Source: Anastrepha obliqua
Taxonomy: Eukaryota; Arthropoda; Insecta; Diptera; Tephritidae
NCBI RefSeq assembly: GCF_027943255.1
Contig: NC_072896.1
Location: 42,248,501 to 42,312,500, forward strand
DNA: 64,000 nucleotides
Reading direction: 5' to 3'
The position numbers and the translations under genes were made by a program. Within the stretch, counting starts at the first letter, position 1. Each line of letters opens with the position of its first letter. Shown here one piece after another: positions 1-12,648 of the stretch. A model generated the notes under the pieces. The model had not been told where the DNA came from and did no database searches. It saw only the letters and a list, made by a program, of their open reading frames with translations.

Positions 1-690
1 CGACCACTTCTTTGGTCGCAGTTACATCCGCCTGGAAAACACTGCAGTTTCACAGATAAACCTTAAATATGTACTTATTCATATGAAACCATAAGAATTC
101 TAAAATCATTCTCATCAAAACTCTTTAATATAGTTAGTATGTGAAAATACATATTTTTAGTTCAAAATGAAATAATGCCAGAAACGGTTCATATTATAGT
201 TTTAAAATTATTTGCCAAATAAATGCAATTGGGAATTTTTCTATTTCTGTAGAACCATTATAATACCTAATACAACCGAATATATGTACATATGTATGTC
301 TGTTTGTCCTTTGTGCATTGCAAAACCATTCATCCAGGGATGGTTTGCAAGCTTACTTGGATCCGCTAGATATTTATTAAAATCGTATTTGTGATCCGAT
401 TTGGCTCATATTCCAAATTTATGAAGTTCAATAATTTTTTACAAAAAGTAGACCCGCTAAGTGGCGCAGAAGCAGAATCGTGTTAATGGGCGGCTTAATT
501 CCTATGCGGTTATACAAAAAATAATAAACAATAATAATAATTTTACAGAAAATAGACGCGCCAAGTGCCATTGAAATCCAGATAAATTAAAGTATATATT
601 ATTACTATTATTATTATTTGTTCCATACTCCTTTAGGAGCTTAAGGATTCAACAAAAGTTATCCAAACTTTTTATTTGATAGTTAAACGA
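1..690. other. No gene recognised; AT-rich, one old dispersed-repeat-like segment
   Basis: Short ORFs only. About 290-480 (TCTGTTTGTCC..., ATCCAGGGATGG...) resembles decayed interspersed repeat, but no family can be named. ATT microsatellite at 600-620. Confidence 0.4.
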
Positions 691-2620
691 TTTTCGAGTT
701 TTATTGCCAAGTCATCAGAGGTCTGCCTCTTCTTCTCGTTCCTTACAGGTTCCAAGTCAAGGCGGCATGCGGTATTGCATCAGATATGCCTCCATATTTT
801 TTCTTCTTTATTTCGTTGTTGATGCATTTTTAGCTTGTAATTCTCTAGAGCTCTACGTTTGTTATTACTCTTGGCCACCATATCGGATTCAACGCACGCT
901 TTAAAAATTTTAGGCTTTGTGCAAGTTTTGATGTTGAAGCGCCGTATATCGGTTGTGAAGGTCAATTTTTGAGCCACCTTCTATGGAGATGATACTTCTC
1001 AAATAGCAAAGCTGTCAACGTCAGCAATGGTTACTTCGCCAATTGTTAACAGCGTGGCGTTGTTAGGTTTGTTACGCATAAATTCCGTCTTTTTAATATT
1101 AATTTTGAGCACTGCTTTTGAGGACTCTTGATAAAACAAGTTTAATTTCATCTGCGATGTGCATCTGCATACTCCAGATTTTCGAGACTGGTGTTCATTC
1201 TCCAGGTAATTCTACGATTAACAGTTTACTAAAACGATAAATAACAGAAGGGGCGAGACATATCCTTGTCGGAGACCAGTAGTGGAGACAAAAGCTTCTC
1301 TGAGCTTTCCATTGTGAAAAACTCTACAATTAGCACCATTTCTAATTATTTATTCAAATTATTATTTCTAATAAAATTTATGATTTTCCTCGGAATATCC
1401 ACCCTCTATAAGGCTTCCCATATGGATTTTCTTTTGACAGGGAAAAATGCTTCTTTATAGTCAACGAATGCTTTAAAGTATATAGGAAAGTATTATATTC
1501 AATGCCCTGCTCAATAATCACTCGCATAGTGTTGATGTTATCAATGCAAAAGGGGTTTTGCCGGAATTCAGCTTGTTGTTAACGTATTGATTGGCTCAAC
1601 AATGCGATCTAGATGAGATTATTTCCGAATTTCGGATGCTTCAAAAAAGGGAGTATAATATTTCAGCTGCGGTATTCGCATAAGCTTTTAGGCACTCATC
1701 TAGAATATTGTCAGTACCGGTAGATTTCCCATTATTTTGTTGCACTACTCCTGTGGTCACTACCTCCAGAGACACATTTGCGGTTTACCTGCTTCTTAAC
1801 ATGACGCAACCAGGTTTGAATAAAAAAAAAAATAAATAATTGGCGCGTACACTTCTGTTAGGTGTTTGGCCGAGCTCCTCCTCCTATTTGTGGTGTGCGT
1901 CTTGATGTTGTTCCACAAATGGAAGGACCTACAGTTTCAAGCCGACTCCGAACGGCAGATATTTTTATGAGGAGCTTTTTCATGGCAGAAATACATTCGG
2001 AGGTTTGCCATTGCCTGCCGAGAGGCGACCGCTACTAGAAACATGTTTCTCTTAATTTTGATGTTTCGCCGAGATTCGAACCAACGACCTCTCTGTGAAT
2101 TCTGACTGGTAGTCACGCACCAACCCATTCGGCTACGGCGGCTGCCGTAATACACTTCTCAATAATCACTCGCATAGTGTTGATGTTATCAATGCAGGAG
2201 GGGAGGCGTGTTGTTTACATAGCTTACTATTGATTGGCTCAACAATGTGATCTAGAATGATTTTATTAAATATTTGGACAATTTCCGGCAACAGTGCAAT
2301 ACCCCTCCAGTTGTTGTAATCCGACAAGTTACCCTTTTTGGTTAACTTTACCAATATCGCTTCCTTCCCTTCGGGTGAGATTATTTCCGAATTCCGGATG
2401 CCTTAAAAAGGGGGTATAATATTTCAGCTCTGGTATTCGCATAAGCTTTTAGGCACTAAGCTAGAACATTGTCAGTACCGGTAGATATCCCATTATTTTG
2501 TGGCCGTACAGCTTCAAAATAAATATTTACGATCCAAAATTGAGCCACTACTCCTGCGGTCACTACCTCGAGAGACACATTTGCGGCTTACCTGCTTCGT
2601 AACATAACGTAACCAGGTTC
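690..2620 (-). mobile_element. Degenerate non-LTR retrotransposon (reverse transcriptase), split by a SINE
   Basis: The minus strand reads fragments of a non-LTR reverse transcriptase. About 2354-2166 gives KKGNLSDYNNWRGIALLPEI, the conserved region before the catalytic palm. About 1310-1260 gives a ...TTGLRQGY... stretch, the RT motif before the active-site fingers. Many stops and frameshifts make it a fossil. A 300-bp portion occurs twice (1508-1816 and 2157-2617) with a SINE between the copies. Confidence 0.65.
1841..2146 (-). mobile_element. tRNA-derived SINE, copy 1
   Basis: The head on the minus strand starts GCCGCCGTAGCCGAATGG (Pol III A box), followed by GGTTCGAATCTC (B box), then the body, ending ...GTACGCGCCA. 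Nearly full length. It lies between two copies of a reverse-transcriptase fragment. Confidence 0.85.
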
Positions 2621-4378
2621 CCTAATTAAATTTAATGTTGCTGATTGATTCTAAGAATTATACTTTCACATCAAATGTACTACTTCACTATGTACATCTT
2701 CTATTAACCCATTAACTACCTACTTACGTTCTTCGCGGATTTAACTCAAAGAACAAAGTTTGAGAATTTTGGCACCCATTCCATTGCCATCATTCGGATG
2801 AAAATAATAAACATTGTATGGCAAAAAAATTGTCAAAAATGAACCCATTTTTTCAGCGACTTCAAACTTTCATCTTAATGTACTGAAATTTAATAAGTTA
2901 CAAAACTGCATGTCTAAAGGTTTTACAAAAATTTTTATTCAAATTTATCGGAACGTTAATGTATAAGGTTTTTGTTGTGCAATAAACATTATTTTTATAA
3001 AACACTAACTTTAACCCGCGGCCCCGCTTGCGTAGGGGTAGTTTTGAGGGATTTAGGATATGTATATAAAAGAATTACAAACAATAATTTCATAGAAAAT
3101 AATTTTTTATTAATAACCATAATATTACAATATCCAGCATCCGTTGCTATGCCTCGTTGAATAAAGTCAAAACAACCAATCAGAAAAATATCAAGCAAAA
3201 TTATTTTTATTAATTTTCTATCTCAAACCGTTTTTGAACTTTGTATTTGGGTCATAGTTGAACAGCTTATGCGGATTATGAAGTCTAGAGTGTGCTATAA
3301 ATAGTGGGAAATAGGAAAAACTAAGATTTTTTAGATTAAATTTAAGCAAATATTCGATTATTAGTGACGAATGAGAGTGGTGGTGCGGCCTGGGGGCTGT
3401 GGGAAGGGAGTTCCATCATAAAAACATGCCTATAACCCTCAATTGGGTGAAAATATGAATGTATAAAAATTTTTACGTCATTTGGTGTTGTCGTTTCGTA
3501 GTGATGCGCGGACAACGTACAGACATTCACCTTTATAGTATAGATTAACGAAAATGATTGGCATGAAAAATATGGTGAGTATTGTAAAAAGCTTTAGTGA
3601 CTTAATTATGTGAACACAAGTGTATACTCGTATAAGGAGCCCCAGTCCCATATATTATATGTAAATAAATAAATTCATGCAAGCAATGACAGTTCGTGGC
3701 GGATATAAGTTACAGTATTCATTTAGATTTTTTAAGAACGTCAACATCAGCATTTTGACACCGACAAATTTTTACTTTTAAAATATAAATAGTGGACAAC
3801 ATCAATGGTGATAGTTACAATGATTTGTATTCGTTGTGAACCTCCAATCTTCGTTCTACCATTTTCACCTCCAATCTTCGTTCTACCATTTCTAAACATT
3901 TTCACATATTGTTCAAGTATTTTATCGAGAGTTGAATCGATTTCAATTCTCATTTTCTTTCGAATATGATGGATGAGACGAAATCTCAAACACGAGATAA
4001 AAAGGCATTATCAGCTTCAGAAACAGACTAGGAAAAAGAAGCAACGTTAAAAACTGTTCGATTACACAAGACAACAAAAGAGCAGTGGTGGCAGATGTGG
4101 GGATTTCTAATTTTCGGATTTTCTAAAACCATTTATCGACATATATTTTCGTGTTTTTATTTTATTTAAAATTCTTGTATTGAAATTAAAATACATTCCT
4201 ATATATTTAAATTTTCTAAGAAATAAACGGTGGTACGAAACCGAAAAAAGCGGTTGAACATAAATAGATCTCTCAGTGGCAATGCTGATCAATATTTTAA
4301 GTAATTAGCGAATTTAGCCAACATTGTATGTTTTATGATCGTCGTGAATCTATTATGACTCGCCGAAATCGCCATGTA
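2621..4378. other. Non-coding AT-rich stretch
   Basis: No supported gene. About 3015-3045 has TTAACCCGCGGCCCCGCTTG, a GC-rich repeat-like motif in AT-rich DNA. At about 3838-3893 a 28-bp unit (ACCTCCAATCTTCGTTCTAC...) is directly duplicated. Confidence 0.45.
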
Positions 4379-5366
4379 AAGGGTGATCAAATTGGAGGAA
4401 CTTTTTCCCTTAAAGTTCTTTTGACGGATCACGCGTGACTATTGTCAAACTAAATATGTAATTTTTTTCAGTATTCATTGACATTTCATTATGGAAAAGC
4501 TTACGCCTCAACAACGTTTACAAATCGTACAATTGTAATATTACGAAAATTCACGCTCTTTGAAAGGTGTTATGGTGTACACCGATGAGACCATTTTTGG
4601 CTTAATGGCCACGTCAAAATTGCAAAATTGCCGTATTTGGGCTGAAGAGCAACCCGAGGCCATTTAAGAATTTTGGCCTGTACACCCTTTTTGGGGGTTT
4701 AGCCGAGCTCCTCTTCCTGTTTGGGGTGTGCGTCTTGATGTTGTTCCACAAATGAAGGGAGCTACAGTTTCAAGCCGACTCCGAACGGCAGATATTTTTT
4801 TTTGATGAGGAGCTTTTTCATAACAGAAATACACTCGGAATCCGAGGGGTAACAGCTATTAGAAAAAACTTTTTCTTCATTTTGGTCTTTCACCGAAATT
4901 TGAACCTACTTTCTCTCTGAATTCCGAATGGTAGTCGCGCACTAACCATTCGGCTACGCCGTCCGCCATTACATCCATTGAAAACAACCGTTTGGTACAG
5001 CCGGAAATTGAAGCCCGTGATCTCCACAATATTTTATTCCATCAAGACGGGGCTACTTGTTATACCAAGATCGTGTGATATCACAGCTTTGGACTTTTAT
5101 TTGTGGAGGTATGTAAAGTCTGAATGCTTTGTGGGATCGATTAAGGAATTGGAAGCCAACATTTAAAGTTATTCATGAGATACCGGCCAAAGTCCTGCAG
5201 CGAGCTATTCAAAATTCGTGCCTACGGATGACTGAATTACGCCGCAATTGCGGCCAACATTAGAAAGCGATTATCTTTAAAAAATAAATGCCATGAATGG
5301 TTCTACTCGTTGTTTTCGTTGTTTTTTTTTTGTAAATAAAATCCGATACCTCTAAATTGATCACCC
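4379..5366 (+). mobile_element. DUF4817/DDE_3 (rosa/DD41D-like) transposon fossil with SINE inside
   Basis: Inverted ends AAAGGGTGATCAAATTGGAGG at left and its imperfect complement (...CAATTTAGAGG type) at 5355-5370. Inside, MEKLTPQQRLQIVQL starts at 4491 (HTH), then TDETIFGLMATSKLQNCRIW with the first catalytic Asp, and after the SINE PRSCDITALDFYLWRYVKSE with the last Asp. The middle catalytic block (QQDGAT...) is missing and stops occur, so it is dead. Confidence 0.75.
4679..4968 (-). mobile_element. tRNA-derived SINE, copy 2 (nested)
   Basis: Same family as copy 1; body and head recognisable (CGGCTACGCCG at the head end). It interrupts the transposase fossil at 4379-5366, so it is younger than that element's last activity. 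Confidence 0.82.
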
Positions 5367-5581
5367 TTTGTATAATTAATAAAAAAGTATATGGACGTAT
5401 TATTCGAAAATTGTTCAACTGCGCTTATCAGCGTCTGCCTTGATACAAGTTCATCATAAATATGTGTATACAAAAAATTAGCAGTATCAAAAATGTGGAT
5501 ACATACATAGGTATATTTGCATGTATATTCATGTACGTGCATATTTGTTTTCACATATATTCATATATTTATGTACATATA

Positions 5582-5770
5582 TCACCCTGAACAAAAAGTT
5601 CCCGGATTATATTCAGAAAATTCGAAATACAAGTTTATTCCTCAATATTATTGCATTCAAAGTACTCCCCATTAACTGCCACGCACTTTTGTCAGCGTTT
5701 GATTCAGCTCTCGAAATATTTCTGGTATTCTATTTTCGGTATAATAAATGCACTGGGAGGTGAATAGCGA
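5582..5770 (-). mobile_element. Mariner 3'-end fragment
   Basis: The minus strand reads EIFRELNQTLTKVRGS followed by a terminal sequence (ACAAAAAGTTCCCGGATTAT on the plus strand). This resembles the C-terminus and terminal repeat of a mariner. Only one end is present. Confidence 0.45.
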
Positions 5771-6649
5771 TACGGGGTGGCGTATTCAATACCTACCTTT
5801 GTATTCAATACATCATGCGTATTATTGAGAAGTTTTTTCTGCTATATGTCCACACTAAAAATGGCTTAGGTAGTGCTGGGTGATCTGTAAACAGATCGCA
5901 CTTAGCCCCCTAAAAATGGTTTACTATGATTTCAGTCAAAAATACAATATGGTAACATATCACCTGCTGTAACAACATCACCACCGAAGCAGTTCAAAAA
6001 CTCACAATTCAACGAATCTGCAGTGGAAACCACAGATCTGCACTCTATGCATCTTTTTATAAAATTCGACACGCATTTATTAATGAATGCAAGTGAAAAC
6101 AATAGCAAGCAAATAATGGTTGCATACTAGACTAGGACATATTTAAGTATGTAGTGGTAGTACAATACAATGTATAAGCTAACGAAAGTATGAATTAATA
6201 GAACATTCTTGAAGTTGTTTTATTGCAGAGGTCAAATACTTATTTGTATTTAGGTACAATCAGATTATTCAAGCGAGCCGATTTTGTGAAAGATAATTTC
6301 TCGTAACCCATAAAAGTTCAGTTTATGATCTTATTGCACTAATGAACTGTTCAATAAATGAATGAAATGAAACAAGTAATTTATCACCAAAAACCCCACC
6401 TTTAACCAAGTCATCTTTAAACAAATTCGTAACTTTAGTTTAGCTTTTTAACGACTCTACTAAACACTTAAAAAATGGATATTGCTTTAGAAGCGGCAGA
6501 ATTAATAGCGTGTTGCTAGTCATAAAAGTTAAAACGTGTAAGTATTTCATCTTAAATGGTACTTATTATAAAGTGTAATTTTTTAAGAGATATAGGTAAG
6601 TTTTTCAAAAAAACACACGTAAAATTCGGAAAAATGCATGAATTTTTTA
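5771..6649. other. Non-coding stretch
   Basis: No ORF of note. AT-rich; nothing recognised. Confidence 0.4.
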
Positions 6650-7770
6650 TTTAAATCGATAGTACAGTCCATATAATTTAATGTTTGAAGATTATTTCAT
6701 GCAAATGTTGACCGCGACTGCGCTTCAAATGGTCCATCCGCTTAGTCCAATTTTGGCATACTCTTTCCAATGTTTCGGCCGGTATCTCACATATAAATGC
6801 TTTAATGTTGTCTTCTAATGCGTCCTGAACGTGAAATAAAATATTCACCGAACTCGCCTCTCAACAAGCCCATTGTTACGCGTGCTGTGTGGCATGTGGC
6901 ACCGTCTTGCTGAAACCACATGTCATGCAAGTCAAGCTCTTGCATTTTGGGCAAAAAAAGTTGGATATCATTTCACGGTAGCGCTCACCATTCACAGTTA
7001 CGTTACGATTCGCAGCATCTTTGAAGAAGTACGGTCCAATTATTCCTCCAGCCCATAAACCGCATCAAACTGTGACTTTTGGTACATTGGTAGCTCTTGC
7101 AATTCTTCTGGCTGATCTTCACTCCAAAATCGACAATTCTGCTTACTTACGTACCCATTAATCCAAAAATGAGCTTCGTCGCTGAACACAATTTTTCGAT
7201 AAAAAAGTGGTTCTTCGGCCACATTTCCAAGAACCCATTCACCAAAAATTCTGCGTTGTGGTAGGTCGTACGGCTTCAATTCTTGCACCAGCTGTATTTT
7301 GAAAGGCTTCACACCTAAATCCTTTCGCAAAATTTTCCACGTTGTTGAGTAACAGAGGCCCAATTGCTGCGAACGGCGACGAATCGATAATTGATGGTCA
7401 TCATTAACACTGGCCGATATAGCTACGATATTTTCTTCAGTTCGCACTCTACGTAAGCGTGTTGGTGGTTTGATGTCCAATAATGTAAATTTGGTTCTAA
7501 GTTTAGTCACATTAGCTCGAACAGTCGCTTCAGTGGGTCGCTTAAACTGACCATAAAATGGAAGAAGCGCGCGATAAGCTTTCTTAACAGTACACGCATT
7601 TTTATAATAAAATTCAATGATTTGCAAGCGTTGTTCGTTTGTAAGACGATTCATGGTTAAATTATAGACCAAACTGAAGGTGTTTGACAGTGAAACAAAA
7701 CACGAAACGTGCGTTAGCTGTTTAAACCAACTGTTTAAAAAGATAATAGCTAAAAAATCATCCGTTATAA
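6650..7770 (-). mobile_element. DUF4817/DDE_3 (rosa/DD41D-like) transposon, internally damaged
   Basis: The N-terminal half of the transposase is open (7672-7040). The C-terminal part continues out of frame to about 6660: complement motifs for QDGATCHTA-like (6880-6930), then a deletion, then a family C-terminus. The terminal segment 7682-7770 is repeated alone at 24661-24748, which fixes that end of the element. Confidence 0.75.
7040..7672 (-). pseudogene. Transposase N-terminal half (DUF4817 + start of DDE_3), 210 aa
   Basis: MNRLTNEQRLQIIEFYYKN is the DUF4817 helix-turn-helix; a second HTH (LSIRRRSQQLGLCYSTTWKI) follows; then IVFSDEAHFWINGYVSKQN carries the first catalytic Asp. The frame breaks after QFDAVYGLEE, just before the second catalytic block. 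An intact relative would be about 350 residues. Of the fossils of this family in the window it is the best preserved. Confidence 0.8.
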
Positions 7771-8860
7771 TACATTAGAAATTTACATTTAGCTCTATGA
7801 ATATCTACGTATGGATGTCACGACAGTTGATCTCTTAAAATTTTTGAGATTGTACTCCAAAATACATATCGGAAGGACTTAGGTGCAATTTTGTGTCATG
7901 GTACGTGATTTAATAATAAAAGGTTGTTTAAGGTTTGACAACGGATTTCGGAAGCTAATTAATTCATTGATGCAATTTGGAAGTAAGAGAACAAGAGCCA
8001 TAAGTTTAAAGGTAGTAAAAATTTAAAAAGATCGATACAAACGATAGAATAATTTTGTATTATTTTATGAATGGTACTTATTTATTTATATTTTTAACTT
8101 AACCATCCCCGTGGATTTGTCACATATACAGTCACAAGAGTCACACACCTTATCTGATGCAGATACGATTTTTTGTGAAGTGTTCTATATTTCATAATAT
8201 AATAGGTTTGTTCATGTAAAAATGATCCAGTACTTGCCAGTAACCAAGAAGTCGCTCTGAAAGAGAAAAATATCAAAAAAGTACAGAACGCGAAATCAGT
8301 AACAAATTTGCAAAGTTTTACGAACAGCTGATTAAATTGTTGACAGGAAAAATCACAAAAATTAAAATTTGTTTCACTTGAGCTGCCTCGTATTAAACTA
8401 AAAACAAAAATAAAGCAAATAAAATACAAATTAACGAACTTCGGAATCACATGATTTCATTTTATCCTCAATAATTTGTTCCACTCATCATCGCTGTCAG
8501 ATGGAGATCATTCCTTAGCAATTGCAATTCGCAAATTTTAATTCGTGTATTCGTATTTTTACTTTGCGATCAGCTGTTTTTCTCACTTGCAAATTCTTAC
8601 AAGTAAAAATTTCTCCAGTAAAAACTTGCAACTTCCCCTCAAAATTAAATGTCATTTTTCTGTCTCACTTTCCCCTACTTTGCAAGTTCTTTGGATACAT
8701 GAACAGTAAAACTTGATAATTTGTGAAAAAAGCGAAGCATACAGAGAGTTCACGCCGCAGCTTCAATGATACAGTTAAAAGTACCGCTATTCCCGGCGAA
8801 GAGTATCCGAGAGTTTGTTTGACATAAAGAAATATTAAATTTTATATACGCTTGTTTTTT
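7771..8860. other. Non-coding stretch
   Basis: No recognised gene. A 118-codon minus-strand ORF at 8450-8094 is hydrophobic and compositionally like AT-rich chance ORFs. About 8520-8720 is slightly pyrimidine-rich. Confidence 0.4.
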
Positions 8861-9530
8861 TAACCATGGGTCTGCGTACTACGATAAAAATTGTGGGTTA
8901 GTTTTGGAGCATTTCGAAAAAGGAATGTCGTCTCATAAAATAGCTGAAATTGTACATTTAATTTCGGCAACAGTTCAGCATTATTGAACGCTTTATGGAT
9001 GAAAATCGTGTGGTAAATAAGGGACCACAGACCACAAATAAAACTTTCACAGAGAAAGAGTGTCAGTGGTTAGTGCGCCAAGTGAAGAAAAATCCAGCAA
9101 TAAGCGCTCCAAAGTTAACTAAAATGGCCAAAAAGGATTTAGGTACAGAGGGTACAAAATTTAAATGGTAGAATGGCACGTATTAAAACTTTCGTAAGTG
9201 TAAGGCAGGCAATGCCACATCTCCGAGTGTATTTCTGCCATGAAAAAGCTTCTCATAAAAAATATCTGCCGTTCGGAGTTGGCTTGAAACTGTAGGTCCC
9301 TCCATTTGTGGAACAGCATCAAGACGCACACCACAAATAGGAGGAGGAGCTCGGCCAAACACCCAAAAAAGGTGTACGCGCCAATTATTATTATTATTAT
9401 TAAGGAATAGAAGTAAAAGATTACAGTTTGCGCGTGATCATCTAAATAGAAACCCAGCATTTTGGAGGACCGTACTTGTTACAGACGAGGTAAAAATTAA
9501 CTTATTTGGACCAGATGGCAGACCTTTCAG
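8861..9530 (+). mobile_element. Tc1-like transposon fossil, interrupted by SINE and mariner
   Basis: The plus strand reads LVLEHFEKGMSSHKIAEIV, an HTH of a Tc1 transposase, then NRVVNKGPQTTNKTFTEKE and KKNPAISAPKLTKM. After the SINE it resumes with RLQFARDHLNRNPAFWRTVL and TDEVKINLFGPDGR, the first catalytic Asp block. It ends where a mariner begins at about 9531. Several stops. Confidence 0.7.
9201..9390 (+). mobile_element. tRNA-derived SINE, copy 3 (head missing, nested)
   Basis: Body and tail only (GTATTTCTGCCATGAAAAAG ... GGTGTACGCGCCAATTATT). It lacks the tRNA head. It sits inside the Tc1-like fossil. The tail is a short (TTA)n run. Confidence 0.8.
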
Positions 9531-10406
9531 AACACATGGGCTGAAAACTCACGAGCCTAATGAAGAAAACACCTTTTTTTGTTCAAAATTAGCTTTATTT
9601 GTCAATGCAATTTCCATAAAAAAAACGAAACCATTCCAACTGTACCCTCATATTTCAATACCACTTTTGTAGAACAATTTATCTTTTGCCTCGAAATACG
9701 GCTCAGGTTGAGCGATAATCTCTTCATTCAAACGAAATTACTTACCGGCATTTTTTTAGGCCTGCGAACAGCCGGTAGTCCCTGGGAGTCAAATCAGGCG
9801 AATACGCTGGATGTGGGAGCAAGTCGAAGTCGTTTTGCCATTGTTTTGATTGGCTTGTGACACGGTGCGTAGCCTTAGAATTGAGCAAACGCGGCACCCA
9901 CTTTGAACAGAGCTTTCTCATAGCCAAATGCTCTCATGCAATATAAAACCAACACGTTCTTTTGATATCTTTACGTAGCTGGCATCACGCAACTTCACTT
10001 TTCGATCATTCAAAACGATTTTGTGGATTTTTTTGATGTTTTCTGGTGTTACCGCCTCGTTTGTCTCTACGACGACGTTTGAAGTCAGCAAACCACCGTT
10101 TTATTGTTGTTTCTGATGGAGCGGAGTCCCCATAACACTTTTCAAGCCATTGCTTTGCTTGAACGGTATTTTTTCCCATCCAGAAGCAGTGCAAAATTAG
10201 AACTCGAAATTCTTTTCGATCCATTGTTATGAAAATAACAAAAATTGCGTCACTCTTAGCACAATAATTTCAGCAACTAATGAATAGAAATCTTGAAATT
10301 TTAACAGCTGTCGTTTTAAGGTTAGTACTAACTGAAAAAGAGGTGAATGCAATAAAACTAGTGCCATCTATGTGTTAGGCCCGGGACTTTTCAGCCCATG
10401 TGTTAT
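9531..10406 (-). mobile_element. Irritans-type mariner with internal deletion
   Basis: Inverted ends AACACATGGGCTGAAAA at left (9531) and its complement at 10388-10406, continuing as a ...GCCTAA block. Minus-strand coding remains: MDRKEFRVLILHCFWMGKNT and the HTH at 10224-10006, then MRKLCSKWVPRLL and LLPHPAYSPDLTPRDYRLF at 9927-9742, which is the last catalytic Asp. The centre of the gene is deleted and joined. It inserted into the Tc1-like fossil. Confidence 0.75.
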
Positions 10407-12272
10407 AGCACGAGGCCAATACGAACATCGTAACTATATCAAAATAGGTGTGAGTGACTGTATATTGACAATGCATGCCTAGTTACCAGGTTCTTTGTAT
10501 ACTATATTTAATGGTATTTTTGTTTATAAAGCTTTGATTTAGTAATGCTTCGAAATTTGCTATGCTTTTTTCAGGCTTTAGAAAGATGAATATCATAAAT
10601 ACAAAATCTCGTAGCTTGATAAAGAATTGTGCCAATCGAAGGATGTTCCGTCTCCGGGTTCATTCCAGGAATGCAAAATTTCGATAGCTTCACTAGACAA
10701 CTTCGTCCTCTTCTGATCTGTCCCGATCTCGAGATCCATTGCCGAAAAGCGATACATGCGAGGCTTTCGCCTGGTTTCAATGTCAAAAAACTGAACGCCC
10801 TCTTTTGCCCACGTTTTGTAACACAACAAAAACAGTATTGGCTGCTAAGTTTTTTACCAAAAGTTTTCATTTTCCTGCTTTTAGGTACTTTTTCTTTAGA
10901 ACTTGCTCTGGAATAAAAAGTAGTTCTTCCATTATTTTATTTATTAAGTTGCTCAAGATGGCCGACACAGGGTGAACACGCCTTACATCACCTTTATAAT
11001 ACTTATTGATTCAAGATTTTATCCCAATGTGAACAGTCAAAAAATAGTTTAAAAACATTAAGCCTCAAAGCAATTTTGAAAATAAAAAGTTACTAGCTAA
11101 AAGTATCTACTTCGAAATTCGCAGCTTTATAACTTTGGTGAAAGCAGTTTCTTTGCCACATCAAGCAGTACTTGCAACATTGTGTCGAAAAAATGAGACC
11201 TCAGGCGGCTTTGGCAACTAAGGGAGCAGTTTTTCACTAAAGTTTAAACGCAATCACCTTACACTTATTAGAAAAATACATTATTCGTTCTAATATATTA
11301 TAAAGTGCACACATACATAAGTAATTGATCTGCCTCAATAGCATTAAGAAGCTTTAGCACAGCAAATGGTTCTCATAAAAAGGCAGAAATACATTCCGCA
11401 AGTTGTCATTGCTTGCTTATGTATGGCGCGGTCATGATTCCATAATTAAAGAACATTCGATTTTTGACACTCCCTTACAAAATGTTACAAATAGGAGTTA
11501 TTAGCGCAAATTGCCAAGTCTGATATTAAAACAAGAAATTATTTCACTTAATCCAAGAATTTATTTTGCGAATTAATTTTTTAATTTAAAACCGATCGCG
11601 AAGTTGCAAAATTCCGCTAATATACAATTCTGTTAGGTGTTTGGCCCGAGATCCTCCTCCTATTTGTAGCGCGCGCTTTGTAGTTGTTCCACAAATGGAA
11701 GGACCTACAGTTTTAAGCGGAATCCGAAAGGCAGATAGATGGTTTTTATGAGGATATTTTTTACGCTGGTACTGTACTTCGCTAAGCCTACTCTGGACAC
11801 TTCATCCATCCATTGGAAACAAGTTCTGTCAATATCAACTTTCTGATAATGAGGTATGCAATGTTATCGATTGCGTCGCCACTATCCCATTATTCTACCT
11901 GTCGTAACTCTTTGGGAAATGCTCTTTGCATGAATTCCTTCTAAATCACCACATCATAAGAAATAAAGCTTTTTAAATTCGCCATTTATCGATCTCGGAT
12001 TGCTTTAATTACTCTATCATGTCCTGACTTAAGCGGTATGTACTCTTTAGCGGGTTGTTCCTCATAAGCAGACCAAATTGAAAATTAAATATTTTATCTA
12101 CAAATTTTACCTTTCCTCCACTTTTACTCAAAATTTTCTGATGCTAGCAAACCTGTGTTGATTTGTCGAAAGGGAACGAGAAAGCTGCTTACTGAACAAA
12201 ACCTTTATCATTGAATCATGGGGCGCGGTCATAAAAAAACAATTTTCCTGACTTTGATGATTTTTAAAATTT
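10407..12272. other. Mostly unassigned; two overlapping unrecognised ORFs
   Basis: Minus-strand ORFs of 99 and 78 codons overlap at 10571-10870 (one reads WAKEGVQFFDIETRRKPRMY). The sequence is not low-complexity and may be a coding relic, but I recognise no family. The rest is AT-rich. A partial SINE lies at 11631-11760. Confidence 0.4.
11631..11760 (-). mobile_element. tRNA-derived SINE, copy 4 (tail half only)
   Basis: Matches the tail-side half of the family (TTAGGTGTTTGGCC, CCACAAATGGAAGGACCTAC). The head is absent. Moderately diverged. Confidence 0.7.
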
Positions 12273-12278
12273 TTTATT
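12273..12278 (-). other. Candidate polyadenylation signal of the ABCG-like gene
   Basis: AATAAA on the minus strand, about 230 nt past the stop codon. The hexamer is common by chance in AT-rich DNA. Confidence 0.3.
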
Positions 12279-12506
12279 TAAAACTACAAAATGGCATTTG
12301 AATCACCCTATTCAATTATTTTTCTAGAGCTAATTACCGTTTTAAATAAAATGTATGATATTTGATCGCTTAAAAAGTCAAAATGTTTACTGTAAAACAT
12401 AGTCGTATTTTTTTGAAATACTTTCGTTCTCGTATTTTTTTCTTACTTATGAAATTAAATACTATATATAAAAGGAATAAAAACAACAATGTGGAAAAAA
12501 ACAATC

Positions 12507-12648
12507 TTATTTTACAGAATGTATCTTCGCTTTAAGGACGACAAAAGCCACTATTCTAAAAACAATGGTAATAACACACAGAGCAATAAAATCGTTCCAG
12601 AATTGATCACCACGCATTGTAATCTCTTCAAGGAATTTCTTTGGATAT
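12507..12648 (-). CDS. ABCG-like gene, terminal coding exon 10 (TM6 and stop)
   Basis: Acceptor TTTTTCCGCAG. It encodes [20 protein letters not shown] and then a final helix ([19 protein letters not shown]), ending [11 protein letters not shown] at 12509-12507. The phase matches exon 9, and the protein ends where ABCG family proteins normally end. Confidence 0.9.

Noticed and set aside
10571..10916. Overlapping ORFs on both strands as a gene
   Set aside because: No family recognised, several frames open at once, no splice or context support; kept only as an unassigned note.
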